Program-made: the position numbers and the translations under genes | From: Actinomadura sp. WMMA1423 | Lineage (GTDB): Bacteria; Actinomycetota; Actinomycetes; Streptosporangiales; Streptosporangiaceae | DNA: 64,000 nucleotides | Assembly (NCBI RefSeq): GCF_006547145.1 | Contig: NZ_CP041244.1 | Span: 3,906,001-3,970,000 of the forward strand | Direction of reading: 5' to 3' | Shown here: piece after piece, positions 1-7,840 of the stretch | Layout: the number at the start of each line of letters is the position of its first letter | How positions within the stretch are numbered: position 1 is the first letter of the stretch | Notes under the pieces: model-generated | What the model was told of the DNA's origin: nothing | Databases searched by the model: none | The model's input: only the letters and a program-made list of their open reading frames with translations

Positions 1-2
1 TC

Positions 3-359
3 CTCGTGCACGCGCTGGAGGAGGAGCGCACCCAGATCCAGCTCGCCGAGCTCGGGGACATGGACAAGACGACCATGGTCGTGACCGTGGACGCCCTGGA
101 AAAGGCGGGCCTCGCCGAGCGGCGCCCGTCGTCCCGGGACCGGCGGGCCCGGATCGTCGCCGTCACCGAGGAGGGCGCGCGGGTCGCCGCCCGCAGCCAG
201 CAGATCGTGGACGGCGTCCACGAGGCCGCCCTCGGCTCGCTGCCGGCGGACCAGCGCGAGGCGCTCGTCCGGGCACTGGACGCGCTGGCCACCGGGCACC
301 TCGCCACTTCACCGGAGGCCCCGCGCCCGGCCCGCCGGGCCCGCGAGCGCCAGAAGTAA
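3..359 (+). CDS. MarR-family transcriptional regulator, 5'-truncated by the window
   Basis: The reading frame is already open at the window edge, so only the C-terminal ~119 residues are present. They hold the second half of a MarR winged helix: a recognition-helix segment (TTMVVTVDALEKAGLAER), then the wing with the typical D-R-R-A-R sequence and VTEEG, then the C-terminal dimerisation helix and a basic tail. MarR proteins are cytoplasmic dimers that repress efflux or stress genes and release DNA on binding phenolic or drug-like ligands. The gene lies 72 bp upstream of a drug efflux pump on the same strand, with a perfect inverted repeat between them, so it probably controls that pump. Family call is firm; ligand unknown. 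Confidence 0.85.
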   Translation, partial: LVHALEEERTQIQLAELGDMDKTTMVVTVDALEKAGLAERRPSSRDRRARIVAVTEEGARVAARSQQIVDGVHEAALGSLPADQREALVRALDALATGHLATSPEAPRPARRARERQK

Positions 360-366
360 ATCCATC

Positions 367-394
367 GCAGATAGTCCGCAACAAAACTATCTGC
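367..394. promoter_or_regulatory. Perfect inverted repeat between MarR gene and efflux pump (candidate operator)
   Basis: GCAGATAGT (367-375) and ACTATCTGC (386-394) are exact reverse complements separated by 10 nt. The element is AT-richer than its surroundings and sits 38 bp before the pump start. No T-run follows, so an operator is more likely than a terminator. Confidence 0.55.
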
Positions 395-431
395 TACGGT
401 CTCTCCTGTTGCTTCCGAACAGGAGATGACC

Positions 432-1919
432 ATGTCTTCCCCCTTGCCGTCCTCCCCCTTGCCGTCCTCCCCCTCGCCGTCCCCGTTCCGCTCCCGATGG
501 GCGGCGCTCGGCGTGCTGTCCGCCACGATGCTGATGACGATCCTGGACGGCAGCATCGTCACGGTCGCGGCGCCCGCCATCCAGGACGACCTCGGCTTCT
601 CGCCCGCCGGGCTGAGCTGGGTCATGAACGCCTACCTGATCCCGCTCGGCGGACTGCTGCTGCTCGCCGGGCGGCTCGGCGACCTCGTCGGCCGCCGCAC
701 GCTGTTCCTCGCCGGGAACGCGCTCTTCACCGCGGCGTCGGTGCTGGCGGGCGCCGCCACCACGTCCGGCCTGCTGGTCGCCGCCCGGTTCCTGCAGGGC
801 GTCGGCAGCGCCCTCGCCTCCGCCGTCGTGCTCGGCATCCTCGTGACGCTGTTCACCGACCCCCGCGAGCGGACCAGGGCGCTCGGGGTGTTCAGCTTCA
901 CCGGAGCGGCGGGCGCGTCCATCGGGCAGGTGCTCGGCGGCGTGCTCACCGACGCGCTGAGCTGGCACTGGATCTTCCTGATCAACCTGCCGATCGGCCT
1001 CGCCGTGATCCTGCTCGCCCTCCCCGCGCTGCCCCGCGACCGGGGCCTCGGCCTGGCCGCCGGAGCGGACGTGGCGGGCGCGGCGCTGGTCACCTCCGGG
1101 CTCATGCTCGGCATCTACACCGTCGTCAAGGTCGAGCGGTACGGGTGGCTGTCGGCGCACACGCTGGGCCTCGGCGCCGTCTCGCTGCTGCTGCTCGCCG
1201 GGTTCGTCCTCCGGCAGGCCCGCGCGGCGACGCCGCTGATGCCGCTGCGGATCCTGCGCTCGCGCAACGTGTCCGGCGCCTACGCGGTCCAGTTGCTGAC
1301 ACTGTCGGCGATGTTCTCCTTCCAGGTCATCGTCGCCCTCTTCATGCAGCAGGTGCTCGGCTACGGCGCGCTCGACACGGGCCTGGCGATGCTGCCCGCC
1401 GCCGTCGCGATCGGCGCCGTCTCGCTCTTCGCGTCCGCGCGGCTGTCGAACCGCTTCGGCGAGCGGTCCGTGCTGACGACCGGGCTCGTCCTGCTCGCCG
1501 GCGCGATGGCGTGGCTCACGACCGTCCCGGTGGACGCGGACTACGTCACCGACCTGCTCCCCCCGTTCTTGCTGATCGCCGGTGCGGGGCTCGTGCTGCC
1601 CTCGCTGACCGGGCTCGGCATGTCCAGCGCCCGGCCCGAGGACGCGGGCGTCGCCTCCGGTCTGTTCAACACCGTCCAGCAGGTCGGGATGGCGCTCGGC
1701 GTCGCGGTCATGACCACGCTCGCCGCCGCGCGGATCGAATCGCTGCGGGCGGACGGTCATGGCACCGCCGCCGCGCTCACCGGCGGCTACCACCTGGCCT
1801 TCACCGTCTCGGCCGGCCTGCTGGCCGCGGCGGTCGCCGTTTCGCTGCTCGTCCTGTGCCGCCCGCGGCCCGCGCCCGCCGCCGCGGCGCCCGCCGAGAC
1901 CGTCCCCACCAACGTCTGA
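432..1919 (+). CDS. MFS drug efflux transporter, DHA2 (14-TM, EmrB/QacA type)
   Basis: A 495-residue hydrophobic protein with the DHA2 hallmarks. TM1 carries MTILDGSIVTVAAPAI (the D-x-x-IVNVALP motif D1), the loop after TM2 has GRLGDLVGRR (motif A), and TM5 contains the motif C-like GAAGASIGQVLGG. It should export drugs or toxic organics in exchange for protons at the cytoplasmic membrane. Two in-frame ATGs exist: AGGAG at 421-425 abuts the one at 426, while the one at 432 is spaced 6 nt from it, so 432 is preferred. The N-terminus before TM1 is Ser/Pro-rich with a repeated LPSSP. The next gene starts 11 nt after this stop and shares its ribosome site with it. Regulation by the upstream MarR protein is inferred from position and the dyad at 367-394. 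Confidence 0.9.
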   Translation: MSSPLPSSPLPSSPSPSPFRSRWAALGVLSATMLMTILDGSIVTVAAPAIQDDLGFSPAGLSWVMNAYLIPLGGLLLLAGRLGDLVGRRTLFLAGNALFTAASVLAGAATTSGLLVAARFLQGVGSALASAVVLGILVTLFTDPRERTRALGVFSFTGAAGASIGQVLGGVLTDALSWHWIFLINLPIGLAVILLALPALPRDRGLGLAAGADVAGAALVTSGLMLGIYTVVKVERYGWLSAHTLGLGAVSLLLLAGFVLRQARAATPLMPLRILRSRNVSGAYAVQLLTLSAMFSFQVIVALFMQQVLGYGALDTGLAMLPAAVAIGAVSLFASARLSNRFGERSVLTTGLVLLAGAMAWLTTVPVDADYVTDLLPPFLLIAGAGLVLPSLTGLGMSSARPEDAGVASGLFNTVQQVGMALGVAVMTTLAAARIESLRADGHGTAAALTGGYHLAFTVSAGLLAAAVAVSLLVLCRPRPAPAAAAPAETVPTNV

Positions 1920-1930
1920 AGGAGATCGCG

Positions 1931-2398
1931 ATGACCGAGTACGGCCCCGGACAGGGACCCGGCCCCAAGCCCGTCGGCGAGGACGAGCTGTCACGCCTCC
2001 TCGGCGAGCAGCAGTTCGGCGTCCTCGCGCTCAACAAGAAGAGCGGCCACCCGCACGTGTCGACGGTCGTGTACACGTGGGATCCGGACGAGCGCGTCCT
2101 GCGGATCTCCACGACCGCCGACCGGGCGAAGGTGAGGCTGCTGCGGCGCGACCCGAGCGCCGCGCTGCACGCCTCCGGCGCGGGCCACCTGTCGTTCGCG
2201 GTCGCCGAGGGGACCGCCGAACTGTCCCCGGTCAGCGAGGAGCCCGGCGACGCGACCGGTCGCGAGCTGCTCGCGATGACGCCGGGCTTCGACGACCCGG
2301 CGGACGAGCGGGCGTTCCTGGAGCAGATGGCGAAGGACCGGCGCCTGGTGATCCGCCTACGCGCCACCCGCCTCTACGGGACGGTTCTGGCCGACTAG
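1931..2398 (+). CDS. PPOX-class flavin/F420-dependent enzyme (TIGR03618-like)
   Basis: A 155-residue protein of the pyridoxamine 5'-phosphate oxidase-like split beta-barrel fold. Visible family features are the N-terminal helix (DELSRLLGEQQFGVLAL), HPHVSTVVYTWD, the strand RVLRISTTADRAKVRLLRRD and the closing RLVIRLRATRLYG. In actinomycetes these small dimeric proteins bind FMN or F420 and often reduce or sequester flavin-type substrates. The start has AAGGAG immediately after the pump stop, so it is translated as an operon partner of the efflux gene and may act on the same toxic compound. Between FMN and F420 I cannot decide. It converges on the M56 peptidase gene with only a 6-nt gap. Confidence 0.8.
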   Translation: MTEYGPGQGPGPKPVGEDELSRLLGEQQFGVLALNKKSGHPHVSTVVYTWDPDERVLRISTTADRAKVRLLRRDPSAALHASGAGHLSFAVAEGTAELSPVSEEPGDATGRELLAMTPGFDDPADERAFLEQMAKDRRLVIRLRATRLYGTVLAD

Positions 2399-2404
2399 GG
2401 CCGA

Positions 2405-3313
2405 TCAGTGTGGCAGGACGAGAAGCAGCAGCGGGAGGACGGCGATGACCGGGACGGCGACCGACGCGGCGAGGCGGACCCGGCGGGGCAGCGGTTGCGG
2501 CTCCAGCAGCCGGTTCACCCGCGCCATCACCGGGATGTCGCTGTGCGAGGCGACGCCGAGCGTGCCGGACGGTGCGGCGGCCGGGCGGGCGGCGGCGAAG
2601 CGCAGCAGCGCGGTCGCCAGCTCGCGCGGCGGCCGGCCGTGCCGGGCCCGGTCGTCGGCGGCCATCTCGATCAGCAGCTCCACCGCGTCCAGGCACCGCC
2701 CGACCAGCCTGAGCTGCGGGAACACCTGGCGCAGCGACGCGAACGGCAGCAGCACGAGGTCGTGGCGCTCGCGGGCGTGGGCGCGCTCGTGCGCGAGCAC
2801 CGCGGCCAGCTCGCGGCGGTCGAGCAGCTCCAGGGTCCCGGCGCTGACGACGACCTTGGACGAGCGGACGCCCGGCACGCAGTACGCGGCGGCGCCGGGG
2901 TGGTCGAGGACGAGGGTGCCGGGCACCGAGGAGTCGCGGCGCGAGACCAGCGCGAGCAGCGCCCGGTGCCGCCGCCGGGCCCGCACGACCCGCAGCACCG
3001 CGAACATCAGCATGACCAGCAGCACGCCGGTCAGGCTGATCGCGGCGAGCAGGGCCGCCACCTGGGCCGGGTTGAGCCGGGCCGCCTGGTCGTCGTACAG
3101 GCCGGGCAGCCCGCCGAGGACGCCCCTGCGGTACGGGAGCAGGGCGAGCCCGAGCAGGGCGCCGATCGTGGCGACGCCCCAGCACAGCCCGAGGGCCTGC
3201 CACAGCGCGATCCCGATCCGGGGCGTGCGCCACGTCCACCGGGCCCGGGACAGCAGGTGCGCCCCGCCGACGGTCCCCAGTGAGATCAATGCGAGCAGGG
3301 CGGTGCCGGTCAT
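2405..3313 (-). CDS. M56-family membrane zinc metallopeptidase (BlaR1-like protease domain)
   Basis: A 302-residue integral membrane protein with helices near the N-terminus, one near residues 85-110 and one at the C-terminus. The catalytic HExxH reads LAHERAHARERHD, the gluzincin signature of the BlaR1/MecR1 protease domain. Unlike BlaR1 it has no extracytoplasmic penicillin-binding sensor domain. Such truncated M56 proteins are common in actinomycetes, always next to a BlaI-type repressor, which they are thought to inactivate in response to cell-wall or membrane signals. Its ATG overlaps the stop of the blaI-like gene by 4 nt, so the two are translationally coupled. Confidence 0.9.
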   Translation of the reverse strand: MTGTALLALISLGTVGGAHLLSRARWTWRTPRIGIALWQALGLCWGVATIGALLGLALLPYRRGVLGGLPGLYDDQAARLNPAQVAALLAAISLTGVLLVMLMFAVLRVVRARRRHRALLALVSRRDSSVPGTLVLDHPGAAAYCVPGVRSSKVVVSAGTLELLDRRELAAVLAHERAHARERHDLVLLPFASLRQVFPQLRLVGRCLDAVELLIEMAADDRARHGRPPRELATALLRFAAARPAAAPSGTLGVASHSDIPVMARVNRLLEPQPLPRRVRLAASVAVPVIAVLPLLLLVLPH

Positions 3314-3693
3314 GCCGGAGGTTCCTTGCCGGTGAGGCCCGCGAGGGTCTGGCGGATCACGTCGATCTCATCGCTCGACACCGAGCGGACGAAGTGCGCG
3401 AGCGCCGCGTCGCGGTCACCGGTCTCGTTCAGGGCCCCGAGCATGAGCTCGGTGACGTACATCTCGCGGCTCGCCACCGGGTGGTAGCGCCAGGCGCGGC
3501 CGTCGCGCTCGCGTTCCAGGAAGCCCTTCTTCGCGAGCCTGTCGAGGACGGTCATGACCGTGGTGTGCGCGAGGTCGCGGTCGTCGGCGAGGGCACGGCT
3601 CACGTCACGGGCGGTGGCCGCCGGGCGGCCGGCTTCCTCCCGCGCCCACAGGACCTCCATGACCGTGCGTTCAAGCTCTCCCAGACCCTTCAC
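3310..3693 (-). CDS. BlaI/MecI/CopY-family transcriptional repressor
   Basis: A 127-residue winged-helix protein of the Penicillinase_R family. It opens with LGELERTVMEVLWAREEAG and has the recognition region DLAHTTVMTVLDRLAKKGFL followed by the wing RDGRAWRYHPVAS. The C-terminal half is a dimerisation helix (VSSDEIDVIRQTL). It should bind operator dyads upstream of its own operon and be cleaved or released when the partner M56 protease is active. The gene starts 38 bp after the response-regulator gene on the same strand. A GTAGTACTAC-type palindrome in that junction is a good autoregulatory site. Confidence 0.9.
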   Translation of the reverse strand: MKGLGELERTVMEVLWAREEAGRPAATARDVSRALADDRDLAHTTVMTVLDRLAKKGFLERERDGRAWRYHPVASREMYVTELMLGALNETGDRDAALAHFVRSVSSDEIDVIRQTLAGLTGKEPPA

Positions 3694-3731
3694 GCACCCC
3701 AGATTATCCGACGGTCCCCGCCCTCACCACG

Positions 3732-4409
3732 TCAGGTAGTACTACCGCCTGTAGGGGGCGCGACGAGGCCGTGCTCGTAGGCGATGATGACGAGCTGGAC
3801 GCGGTCGCGGGCGCCGAGCTTGGCCAGCAGCCGCGCGACGTGCGCCTTGGCGGTGGCCACGCTGATGAACAGCTCCGCGGCGATCTCCTGGTTGGTCAGG
3901 CCGCGCCCGACGAGGGTCAGCACCTCCCGCTCGCGCCCGGTGACGCCGTCCACGTGCCGCGGCCGCCCGGCGGCCGGTTCCGGACGCGCCGCGAACTCCT
4001 CGATCAGCCGCCGGGTGACGCTCGGCGCGATCAGGCCGTCCCCGCCCGCGACGACGCGGATCGCCGCCAGGATCTCCTCCAGCGCCATGTCCTTGACGAG
4101 GAACCCGCCGGCGCCCGCCCGGAGCGAGCCGTAGACGTAGTCGTCGTCGTCGAACGTGGTCAGCATCAGCACGTGGACGGTGCCCCCGCCCGCGCGGGTG
4201 ATCCGCCGGGTGGCCTCGATGCCGTCCATGTCGGGCATGCGGATGTCCATGACGACCACGTCGGGGGCCGTCTCCGCCACGAGCCTGACCGCCTCGGCCC
4301 CGGTCCCGGCCTCGCCCGCGATCTCCAGGTCGGGGGTGTCGGCGATCAGGACGCGCAGGCCGGCGCGGATCAGCGGCTGGTCGTCGGCCAGCAGCACGCG
4401 GATGGTCAC
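3732..4409 (-). CDS. NarL/FixJ-family response regulator
   Basis: A 225-residue two-domain regulator. The receiver domain (about residues 3-120) has the acidic pair in LLADDQPLIRAGL, the phosphoacceptor Asp in VVMDIRMPDMDG, the switch Thr in LMLTTFDDDD and the conserved Lys in GGFLVKDM. The C-terminal LuxR-type helix-turn-helix reads TGREREVLTLVGRGLTNQEI and continues through VATAKAHVARLLAKLGARDR. It is the cytoplasmic output of the two-component system whose kinase is encoded immediately upstream, with a 4-nt overlap. Target genes are not evident; proximity suggests that the blaI-M56 pair could be among them. Confidence 0.93.
   Translation of the reverse strand: MTIRVLLADDQPLIRAGLRVLIADTPDLEIAGEAGTGAEAVRLVAETAPDVVVMDIRMPDMDGIEATRRITRAGGGTVHVLMLTTFDDDDYVYGSLRAGAGGFLVKDMALEEILAAIRVVAGGDGLIAPSVTRRLIEEFAARPEPAAGRPRHVDGVTGREREVLTLVGRGLTNQEIAAELFISVATAKAHVARLLAKLGARDRVQLVIIAYEHGLVAPPTGGSTT
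3735..3746. promoter_or_regulatory. BlaI-box-like palindrome upstream of blaI homologue
   Basis: GGTAGTACTACC is a perfect 12-bp palindrome centred 47 bp upstream of the blaI-like start, with a further TGTAG half-site at 3750-3754. It overlaps the last codons of the upstream response regulator. Its core resembles the TAC/GTA-type operators of BlaI proteins; binding is inferred. Confidence 0.5.
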
Positions 4410-5536
4410 GGGGCCGCCGCCGGCGCCGGGATCCGCGCCGCCACCCGGAAGCCTCCGCCGGGGCGCGGACCGGCGGAGAACTCGCCGCGCAGCAGGGCGA
4501 CCCGCTCCCGCATCCCGACGAGGCCGTATCCGGTGCCGACCACGCCGCCGCGCCCGTCGTCCTCGATCTCGACGGCCAGCTCGCCGTCGCCGTAGCCGAC
4601 CGTCACCCGGCAGCGGTCGGTGCCCGCGTGCCGGACGACGTTCGTGACCGCCTCCTGGACGATCCGGTACGCGGACAGGTCGACGTCGGGTGGCAGCGGT
4701 GTCGGCTCGCCCTCAGTCCGGAGGTCGACGGCGAGGCCCGCGTCCCGCGCGGCCTCGGCGAGGCGGTCGAGGTCGGCGAGGCCGGGGGCGGGGCCGAGCG
4801 GCGCCGCCCCCGGGTCGTCCCTGCGAAGCGCGGTGAGCATCCGCCGCAGCCCGGACAGGGTGTCGCGGCTGGTGGCCTCGATGGCCTGGAGCGCGTTGCG
4901 GGCCTCGGCGGGCTGGGTGTCGATGACCCGTCCGCCCACGCCCGCCTGGATCGCGATGATCCCGATGCTGTGGGCGACCATGTCGTGCAGCTCCCGCGCG
5001 ATCCGGAGCCGCTCGGCCGCGACGGCCTGCGCGGTGGCCTGCTCCCGCATCGCCTCGGCGTGCGCGCGCCGCGTCCTGACCGAGTTCCCCGCCATGAAGG
5101 TGACGGCCGACGCCAGCAGGACCGTCATGAGCAGGAGCTCGTCGGCCCGCAGGAACGCGGCGACGGCCCCGGCCTGGAGGAGCCCCGTCGCGACGGCGAC
5201 GGGGACGGAGGCCTTCCGCGGACGCGTCGCCGTGACGTAACCGGACGAGACGCCGGTGAGCAGGATCAGCAGGCCGCCGACGGTCCCGACCGGGAGCGCC
5301 AGCAGGGCGAGGATCCAGGCGAGGAGCAGGATCGCGTGGGCGGTGAGGGCCCGCCTCCGCACCAGGAAGAGCACAAGGGCCGTGAGCCCGGCCGCGATGG
5401 GGATCTCCAATTGCTGGAAGGCGGTCCTTCCATGGGAGAACGTGAGGAACAGGACCACCGGGTACGCGGCGGCGCCGCTCCAGGCGAGGACCGTCCCCGT
5501 GCCGCGGCTCAGGCGGCTCGCCGACAGGGCTGACAT
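4406..5536 (-). CDS. Sensor histidine kinase, HisKA_3 (DesK/NarX-like)
   Basis: About 376 residues. The N-terminal half contains roughly five hydrophobic membrane segments with very short loops, so it probably senses the membrane or an intramembrane ligand. The dimerisation domain has the phospho-accepting His in RIARELHDMVAHSIGI, and the ATP-binding domain ends with the G-box GTGYGLVGMRERVALL. Sequence of type 7 kinases fits pairing with the NarL regulator encoded just downstream (overlap 4406-4409). An in-frame ATG at 5572 would add 12 residues with no better ribosome site, so I chose 5536. The gene is divergent from a GT87 glycosyltransferase gene. Confidence 0.9.
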   Translation of the reverse strand: MSALSASRLSRGTGTVLAWSGAAAYPVVLFLTFSHGRTAFQQLEIPIAAGLTALVLFLVRRRALTAHAILLLAWILALLALPVGTVGGLLILLTGVSSGYVTATRPRKASVPVAVATGLLQAGAVAAFLRADELLLMTVLLASAVTFMAGNSVRTRRAHAEAMREQATAQAVAAERLRIARELHDMVAHSIGIIAIQAGVGGRVIDTQPAEARNALQAIEATSRDTLSGLRRMLTALRRDDPGAAPLGPAPGLADLDRLAEAARDAGLAVDLRTEGEPTPLPPDVDLSAYRIVQEAVTNVVRHAGTDRCRVTVGYGDGELAVEIEDDGRGGVVGTGYGLVGMRERVALLRGEFSAGPRPGGGFRVAARIPAPAAAP

Positions 5537-5670
5537 GCGCCGATCGTAACCGCCGACCCCCTCCGGGCACATTGGCCCGGAGGCGTAGTCCCACGGGCCA
5601 CAGGCGCCTTTGGCGAATGTGTCCGGCGGCCCGATGCGCGGTGAACGGCCCCGGCGGCACCGTTACCGGA

Positions 5671-6858
5671 ATGAAGCGCCGGGCGCCATTCCTCCTTGCT
5701 GTCGAAGTCCTCGCGATCGTCGTTTTCTCCGCCGTTTACGACTCCCTGGATTTCCGCATCTACTGGCTGGGCGGCCATGCCGTCACGGAAGGCTCCGGCC
5801 TCTACCGGGCGCAGCTGGCCGACCACTACTTCACCAACACGCCCTTCATGGCCGCGCTGTTCGTCCCGCTCGCCGAACTGCCGCTCCTCCTTGCCCGCAT
5901 GCTGTGGCAAATGGCCTCGCTGGGAGCCTTCATAGCGGCGTGCGCGCTGACGGTGAGAATGGCGGGCCGCAGGGTGCCCCTCGTGCCCGTGGTGGCGGCG
6001 GGCCTGCTCCTCCAGCCGGTCTGGCAGTCGTTCTTCCTGGGCCAGGTCAACCTCTTCCTTCTCGCCCTGGTCCTCGCCGACCTGCACCGGATCGCCCGCG
6101 GCCGTCCGGCCGGAATCGGCATCGGGCTGGCGACCGCGATCAAACTGACGCCGGCCGCCTTCGTCGTCCTGCTCCTGCTGAGCCGGCGGACGAAGGACGC
6201 CGTGACGGCCACCGCGACCTTCGCCGTCTGCACTCTCCTCGCCTACGCCGTCGCCCCGGACGCGTCCCGCCTCTACTGGCTGCACACCTTCTACGACACC
6301 TCCCGCGTGGGCGTCCCGTACATCAGCAACCAGTCCCCCTATGGCGCTCTGGCCCGCGTATCGGGAGGAACGGCCGAGATCGGCGGCTGGTACACGGTGG
6401 TGCCGCTGACCGCCGGCATCTCCGGGCTCGCGCTCGCCGCCGCCTGGGCGAGGCGGGGCGACTGGCTGAGCGCGACGGCGGCCGCCGGCGCGACCGGCCT
6501 GCTCGTCTCCCCGATCTCCTGGGCCCACCACTGGGTGTGGATCGTCCCGGCCCTCGCGGTGCTCCTGCGGAACGGCCACCGCAAGAGCGCGGCGGCCGCC
6601 TTCGTCCTCTTCGCCGTCTCGCCCCTGTGGTGGACGCCTCACGGCGGCGGTCCGCGCGAGTACGGCGTCCACCTCCTGCTGGCCCCGGTCGCCAACTGCT
6701 ACCTGCTCGCGGGCCTCGCGTTCCTGGCCTACATGGCCCTCCGCCTCCGGGTCACCCCGCCGGTTCCGTCCAGCGGTCGTGATGGACCGCCGCGTCCAGT
6801 GCCCTGCGCCGCCGCCAGCCGTGCCGTTCGAGATCCGGAACGGGTTCCAGGTGGGTGA
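5671..6858 (+). CDS. GT87-family polyprenol-phosphate mannosyltransferase-like membrane protein
   Basis: A 395-residue multipass membrane protein of the DUF2029/GT87 family (PimE-like). It starts with a TM helix, then the first extracytoplasmic loop carries DFRIYWLGGHAVTEGSGLY, the region holding the catalytic Asp in this family, followed by about eight more helices. The motifs GQVNLFLLAL and GIGLATAIKLTPA are typical. These enzymes transfer mannose from a lipid-phosphate donor on the outer face of the membrane to glycolipids or glycoproteins. ATG at 5671 precedes the first TM directly; longer in-frame extensions lack any membrane or signal logic. The last ~36 codons overlap the convergent bluB gene. 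Confidence 0.85.
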   Translation: MKRRAPFLLAVEVLAIVVFSAVYDSLDFRIYWLGGHAVTEGSGLYRAQLADHYFTNTPFMAALFVPLAELPLLLARMLWQMASLGAFIAACALTVRMAGRRVPLVPVVAAGLLLQPVWQSFFLGQVNLFLLALVLADLHRIARGRPAGIGIGLATAIKLTPAAFVVLLLLSRRTKDAVTATATFAVCTLLAYAVAPDASRLYWLHTFYDTSRVGVPYISNQSPYGALARVSGGTAEIGGWYTVVPLTAGISGLALAAAWARRGDWLSATAAAGATGLLVSPISWAHHWVWIVPALAVLLRNGHRKSAAAAFVLFAVSPLWWTPHGGGPREYGVHLLLAPVANCYLLAGLAFLAYMALRLRVTPPVPSSGRDGPPRPVPCAAASRAVRDPERVPGG

Positions 6859-7381
6859 CCGGGCCGAGGCAGAGCCACGCGACCGGACGGATCGTCTCCG
6901 GGATGCCGAGCAGGCCGCGCAAGTAGGGCTCCCGGTAGAACGACACCCACCCGACGCCGAGGCCCTCGGCGGTCGCGGCGAGCCACAGGTTCTGGATGGC
7001 CAGGCACACCGAGTACAGCCCCGCGTCGGCGATCGCGTGCCGCCCGAGGACCGCCGGGCCCCCGCGCTCGGGATCGTAGGTGACCACGATCGACAGGCTC
7101 GACTCCAGGACCCCGTCGATCTTGATACGGGCGAAGCGCTCGGCGGCGGCGCCCGCCAGGGTGGCGGCGAAGGCGGCGCGCTCGGAGCGGACGTGCTCGT
7201 GGAAGGCCCTCCGGATCGCGGGATCGCCCACGAGCACGAAGTCCCACGGCTGGGACAGCCCGACGCTCGGCGCGGCGTGCGCGGCCTCCAGGACCCGGTC
7301 GAGCACATCGCGCGGGATAGGTGCACCGGTGAACTCGCCGCGCACGTCGCGCCGGCGGTGGATGACGTCGTAGAGGTCCAT
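6752..7381 (-). CDS. bluB: 5,6-dimethylbenzimidazole synthase (BluB)
   Basis: A 209-residue nitroreductase-fold protein with the BluB sequence pattern: RRRDVRGEFTGAPIPRDVL, AAHAAPSVGLSQPWDFVLV, the acidic residue in VTYDPERGGPAVLGRHA, CLAIQNLWLAATAEGLGVGW and IPETIRPVAWLCLG. BluB cleaves reduced FMN with oxygen to give 5,6-dimethylbenzimidazole, the lower ligand of cobalamin. I chose the ATG at 7381 because conserved sequence begins there (MDLYDVIHRRRDVR). It stands alone, with no cobalamin biosynthesis genes beside it in this window. Its 3' end overlaps the end of the GT87 gene by 107 bp tail to tail. Confidence 0.9.
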   Translation of the reverse strand: MDLYDVIHRRRDVRGEFTGAPIPRDVLDRVLEAAHAAPSVGLSQPWDFVLVGDPAIRRAFHEHVRSERAAFAATLAGAAAERFARIKIDGVLESSLSIVVTYDPERGGPAVLGRHAIADAGLYSVCLAIQNLWLAATAEGLGVGWVSFYREPYLRGLLGIPETIRPVAWLCLGPVTHLEPVPDLERHGWRRRRALDAAVHHDRWTEPAG

Positions 7382-7536
7382 GCCAGGCGATTGTGCCGAC
7401 CCCGCAACCCCCCACCGCACACCGCTCCCCGCTCGTCCGCGTCCCGGATTGCGGCCCAGCGTGATCCTCGGACGGTCGGCTCGTAGGAGCGTCGCCGTTC
7501 GACTGGGACGCCAAGCAACCGAAGGGAGCACCGAAA

Positions 7537-7689
7537 ATGGGCCAAGGAGACGTCACGCCCCAAGAGGCGCGAGAGGCCGCCGACAAGGTCCGAGCCACAA
7601 GCCCCGAACTCGCCGCGCAACTGGACGCGGAGGCCCGCCGCCTGGAGGCGCACGAGCTGATCGCCGAGCAAGACCGGCAGCGCGGCTGA
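7537..7689 (+). CDS. Orphan 50-residue hydrophilic protein
   Basis: A short ORF (begins MGQGDVTPQEAREAADKV) with a good ribosome site (GAAGGGAG at 7521-7528) and tandem hairpins directly after its stop, which together make it a likely real gene. The product is about 40% charged residues, strongly helical in appearance (Ala, Glu, Arg and Gln rich), and has no Cys and no hydrophobic segment. I do not recognise a family. It is monocistronic: bluB diverges upstream and the next operon starts behind its own large palindrome. Confidence 0.6.
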   Translation: MGQGDVTPQEAREAADKVRATSPELAAQLDAEARRLEAHELIAEQDRQRG

Positions 7690-7693
7690 GGAA

Positions 7694-7757
7694 CGGCCGG
7701 TGGCATCGCCACCGGCCGAACACCGACGGCGGGAAGGGGTGCCCCCTTCCCGCCGTC
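7694..7757 (+). terminator. Two tandem perfect hairpins after the 50-aa gene
   Basis: The first has an 11-bp stem, CGGCCGGTGGC (7694-7704) with GCCACCGGCCG (7708-7718), and a 3-nt loop. The second has a 15-bp stem, GACGGCGGGAAGGGG (7725-7739) with its exact complement (7743-7757), a 3-nt loop, and then CCCTTTCG. Both stems are perfect. This is a strong terminator of the GC-rich actinomycete type with a weak T-tract. Confidence 0.75.
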
Positions 7758-7840
7758 CCCTTTCGTGTGCGGCCCCCGGCAGCGCTCGTTCAGGGACGCC
7801 CGGCGCCCGGCGCCCGCCATGCCGATCGCGAACACCAGCG

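Noticed and set aside
387..1994. Very long minus-strand open frame opposite the efflux pump, and many similar frames throughout
   Set aside because: In a >70% GC genome the antisense frame of a real gene is often free of stops. The product is Arg/Gly/Gln/Asp-rich low complexity without motifs, while the plus-strand frame has clear MFS motifs.
5537..5572. Upstream ATG at 5572 for the histidine kinase
   Set aside because: It adds 12 non-hydrophobic residues before TM1 and has no better ribosome site than 5536; it also enters the promoter space of the divergent gene.
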